From positions 372,001-436,000 of the forward strand of contig NZ_BBJU01000007.1 of the NCBI RefSeq assembly GCF_000739935.1: a DNA stretch of 64,000 nt, written 5' to 3'. The notes beneath the pieces were generated by a model, which saw only the letters and a program-made list of their open reading frames with translations, did no database searches and was not told where the DNA came from. Source of the stretch: Agrobacterium rubi TR3 = NBRC 13261. Lineage in GTDB: Bacteria; Pseudomonadota; Alphaproteobacteria; Rhizobiales; Rhizobiaceae. How positions within the stretch are numbered: the stretch's first letter is position 1; each line of letters begins with the position of its first letter. Shown here in pieces: positions 61,911-64,000 of the stretch. Both the position numbers and the translations under genes were made by a program.

Positions 61911-64000
61911 AAACACTTGTTCTTGCCAGTCTGGTTGGGTGCCTGCTGCTGTGCCAGCCCGCCGCTGCCGACGCTTGGCTCCCGGTTCGGGAACAGTCAC
62001 TGGAAGTTCAGCCGGGCAGCCCACTGGATTTCTCAAGCATACTACCGAATGGTAGCATTGATGAGGCCGCCAGGATCGTGATCAATTCCGCTGGCAAGCT
62101 GGCCAAGGTCGGAGACAGCGAGACGCCACAGCGCTTTCTTTGTGCGTCGCTTGCCTGGAGCCCGGCATCTGGTGGTTTTCCCGATCATGAAACGGCAGAT
62201 CGCTACGCCGCTCAGCTGAAAATGCACGGCTATAACATCGCTCGCTTCCATTACCTGGACGCGGCCTTGATGGAGGGTCGCGCTGATGATTTCAATTTCA
62301 ATCCGCAGGTTCTTGATCGCGTTCACTACCTGATGGCCGCCTTGAAGCGGAATGGCATCTACTGGATTTTGGACGGGCTCACGTCCTCTCGAGGCGCTTA
62401 TGGTGGTTTTGGTGATCGGTGGGAGGTTAAAGGCGATCTGAAACTGGGTACGCAGATCGATGAAAAGGATTTTGGCCACTGGCTCAAATTCCAGGAGCTG
62501 TTTCTCGCCAAGGTCAATCCCTATACCGGCATGGCCCCCGTTAACGATCCCGCGCTCGTCGCTATCGTCCCGTTCAACGAGAATGGATTAGAATTCGACT
62601 CGATGATGCAGGAGACGACGCGGGGCAGTGTGTTTTCTGATCGCCTCAAGCCCTTGTTCAACGAATGGCTTTTGAAGAAATACGGCACGACGCAAGCGCT
62701 TGCTCAAAAATGGGGCGGGTGGGTAACGGAAGGCGACCTGGCCGATCGCTCAATCGCGTTGCCTGCCAACCGTTATGAACGCAGTGAGCGGATGCGTGAT
62801 CTGCAATCCTTTTTCATCGATGTGGAGCAGGGCGCTACGCGTAAGATGACCGGCGCTCTCCGCGGCTTCGGCTTTCAGGGCATTATCCTGCCTTATAACA
62901 ATTGGCCAACGATCCAGACGGGTATCACCCGCAGCATTCAGGATGCTGTGGCGATGAATACCTATCAAGATTGGGTCGATTCCTACGCACCCGGCACCAG
63001 CATTCAAGGTAAAAGCTCCCTTGAGGATGGGCTTCTGTATCTGCGGACGATTGGTCTAGCGCGCTGGTTCGGGCACCCGTTTTTTGTGACCGAATACGAC
63101 CATCTGTTCTGGAGCCCCTATCGTTATGAGGCGGGGCTCGCCGCGCCGTCATTTGCCGCCATGCAAGGTTGGGATGTGCTGTGTCGGCATGCGCATGGGC
63201 CGATCATTCTCGCCTATGGCGAAGACTTTCCGCATAAGAAGCAGATGCTGCCCTATGCCATTGCGCTCGACCCCGCAGCGCGCGCAGGCGAGACGCTCGC
63301 CGCACTCGTGTTTCGGCGTGGGGATGTAAAAGCATCCCTGCTTCGCATACCCTTTCTGGTGGATGGGCAAACCGGCTTGCCTGACGGTATCAACGATATG
63401 GAGCCGGAAGAGCTGACCCGCCTGGGATTGATCGGAGCCGTTGGCCTTCAGTCGCTAGCAGGCAAAGAGAGTGGCGATGTTGCAGTGGCACCCTCCCGAG
63501 ATGGTCAGACAGCGATGGGTATTGTCGCGAAATTGAAAGAGCAGGGAAAGCTAAGCGCGATTCATGCCGCCGATCTGGACCAGGGACGCGTGGTCAGTTC
63601 CACTGGTGAGTTGCAATTGAATGCGCCGGAAAAAAGCCTGGCCGTGCGCTCGCCTTTGACTGAGGCGCTTGCGTTCGATGTCATCAACACGCCAATTAAT
63701 CTCGGATTTGTGACCGTGCAGTCGACTTATGGCAAAGGGCTGTTTTCTTTGTCGTCTCTTGATGGCCTGCCGCTTGAGACCAGCCGAAAACAGCTGCTCA
63801 TCATGGCCTCTGACGCCCGCAACAGCAATATGACGTTTCGGGATGCGGATGAGCGGATCATCGAGAATTTCGGGCAATTGCCAGTGATGATCCGCCGCAT
63901 GCAGATCGGCCTTCAGTTCGGCAGCAATAGCGCGGTCACGATCTCACCAGTCGGTCTTGATGGTCGTGTTTACCCGCCCTTCGTCCATGCTGGCATCGGC
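61907..64000 (+). CDS. Secreted clan-A-like glycoside hydrolase, incomplete at the right edge
   Basis: The gene begins with ATG overlapping the glycosyltransferase stop and stays open for 698 codons to the window end. A signal peptide (MKTLVLASLVGCLLLC, cleavage near AAA-DAW) precedes a catalytic region. IVPFNENGLEF puts a likely acid/base glutamate at E225 after an Asn, and FVTEYDHLFW a likely nucleophile at E396, the pattern of clan GH-A enzymes. HGYNIARFHYLDA and NGIYWILDGL resemble barrel strands. The family is not identified, and the C terminus lies outside the window. Confidence 0.78.
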   Translation, partial: MKTLVLASLVGCLLLCQPAAADAWLPVREQSLEVQPGSPLDFSSILPNGSIDEAARIVINSAGKLAKVGDSETPQRFLCASLAWSPASGGFPDHETADRYAAQLKMHGYNIARFHYLDAALMEGRADDFNFNPQVLDRVHYLMAALKRNGIYWILDGLTSSRGAYGGFGDRWEVKGDLKLGTQIDEKDFGHWLKFQELFLAKVNPYTGMAPVNDPALVAIVPFNENGLEFDSMMQETTRGSVFSDRLKPLFNEWLLKKYGTTQALAQKWGGWVTEGDLADRSIALPANRYERSERMRDLQSFFIDVEQGATRKMTGALRGFGFQGIILPYNNWPTIQTGITRSIQDAVAMNTYQDWVDSYAPGTSIQGKSSLEDGLLYLRTIGLARWFGHPFFVTEYDHLFWSPYRYEAGLAAPSFAAMQGWDVLCRHAHGPIILAYGEDFPHKKQMLPYAIALDPAARAGETLAALVFRRGDVKASLLRIPFLVDGQTGLPDGINDMEPEELTRLGLIGAVGLQSLAGKESGDVAVAPSRDGQTAMGIVAKLKEQGKLSAIHAADLDQGRVVSSTGELQLNAPEKSLAVRSPLTEALAFDVINTPINLGFVTVQSTYGKGLFSLSSLDGLPLETSRKQLLIMASDARNSNMTFRDADERIIENFGQLPVMIRRMQIGLQFGSNSAVTISPVGLDGRVYPPFVHAGIG

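Overview
The window looks like a chromosomal segment of a Rhizobiaceae alphaproteobacterium, most likely of the Agrobacterium/Rhizobium group. The reasons are gene content and order: a glpR-glpD-glpSTPQUV glycerol locus, an impA-to-impN type VI secretion (T6SS) operon divergent from clpV-hcp, a TagF-PppA fusion, and short intergenic palindromes typical of these genomes. No rRNA, tRNA, CRISPR array, insertion sequence or prophage was seen.

Left part (1-20.3 kb): the start of a betaine-type binding protein at the edge; a class II fructose-bisphosphate aldolase with a TTG start; a convergent glycerol uptake and oxidation locus (binding protein, small membrane protein, two permeases, two ATPases, GlpD, GlpR); an oligopeptide-type ABC operon whose binding-protein gene is cut by an in-frame TAA; a small secreted Arg/Asp-rich protein; an MHYT-GGDEF-EAL membrane protein; and a Wza-like polysaccharide export lipoprotein.

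Middle part (20.3-43.4 kb): a T6SS in two divergent units. The minus-strand unit encodes sheath, baseplate, membrane complex, Fha, kinase and TagF-PppA. The plus-strand unit encodes ClpV, Hcp and one Tai/Tae amidase immunity-effector pair. The VgrG, adaptor, DNase-toxin and PAAR genes that follow this pair in Agrobacterium tumefaciens C58 are missing here; instead there is a 480-base stretch without a convincing gene, then an NAD-dependent epimerase.

Right part (45.3-60.6 kb): a tightly packed 15-gene catabolic operon faced by a convergent GntR/UTRA regulator. It combines a cysteine amidohydrolase, two PuuE-type deacetylase-fold hydrolases, a LeuC/LeuD-like hydro-lyase, a five-gene branched-chain/amide-type ABC importer, an isocitrate-lyase-family C-C lyase, a flavoprotein, two Asp/Glu-racemase-fold proteins that lack both catalytic cysteines, and an MmgE/PrpD protein. 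My working hypothesis is uptake of a cyclic imide or related ring amide, ring opening, deamidation to an unsaturated dicarboxylate, hydration, and aldol-type cleavage to pyruvate or a related keto acid. This is the best candidate for an undescribed system in the window. At the right edge, a family 2 glycosyltransferase is translationally coupled to a secreted clan-A-like glycoside hydrolase that runs off the end.
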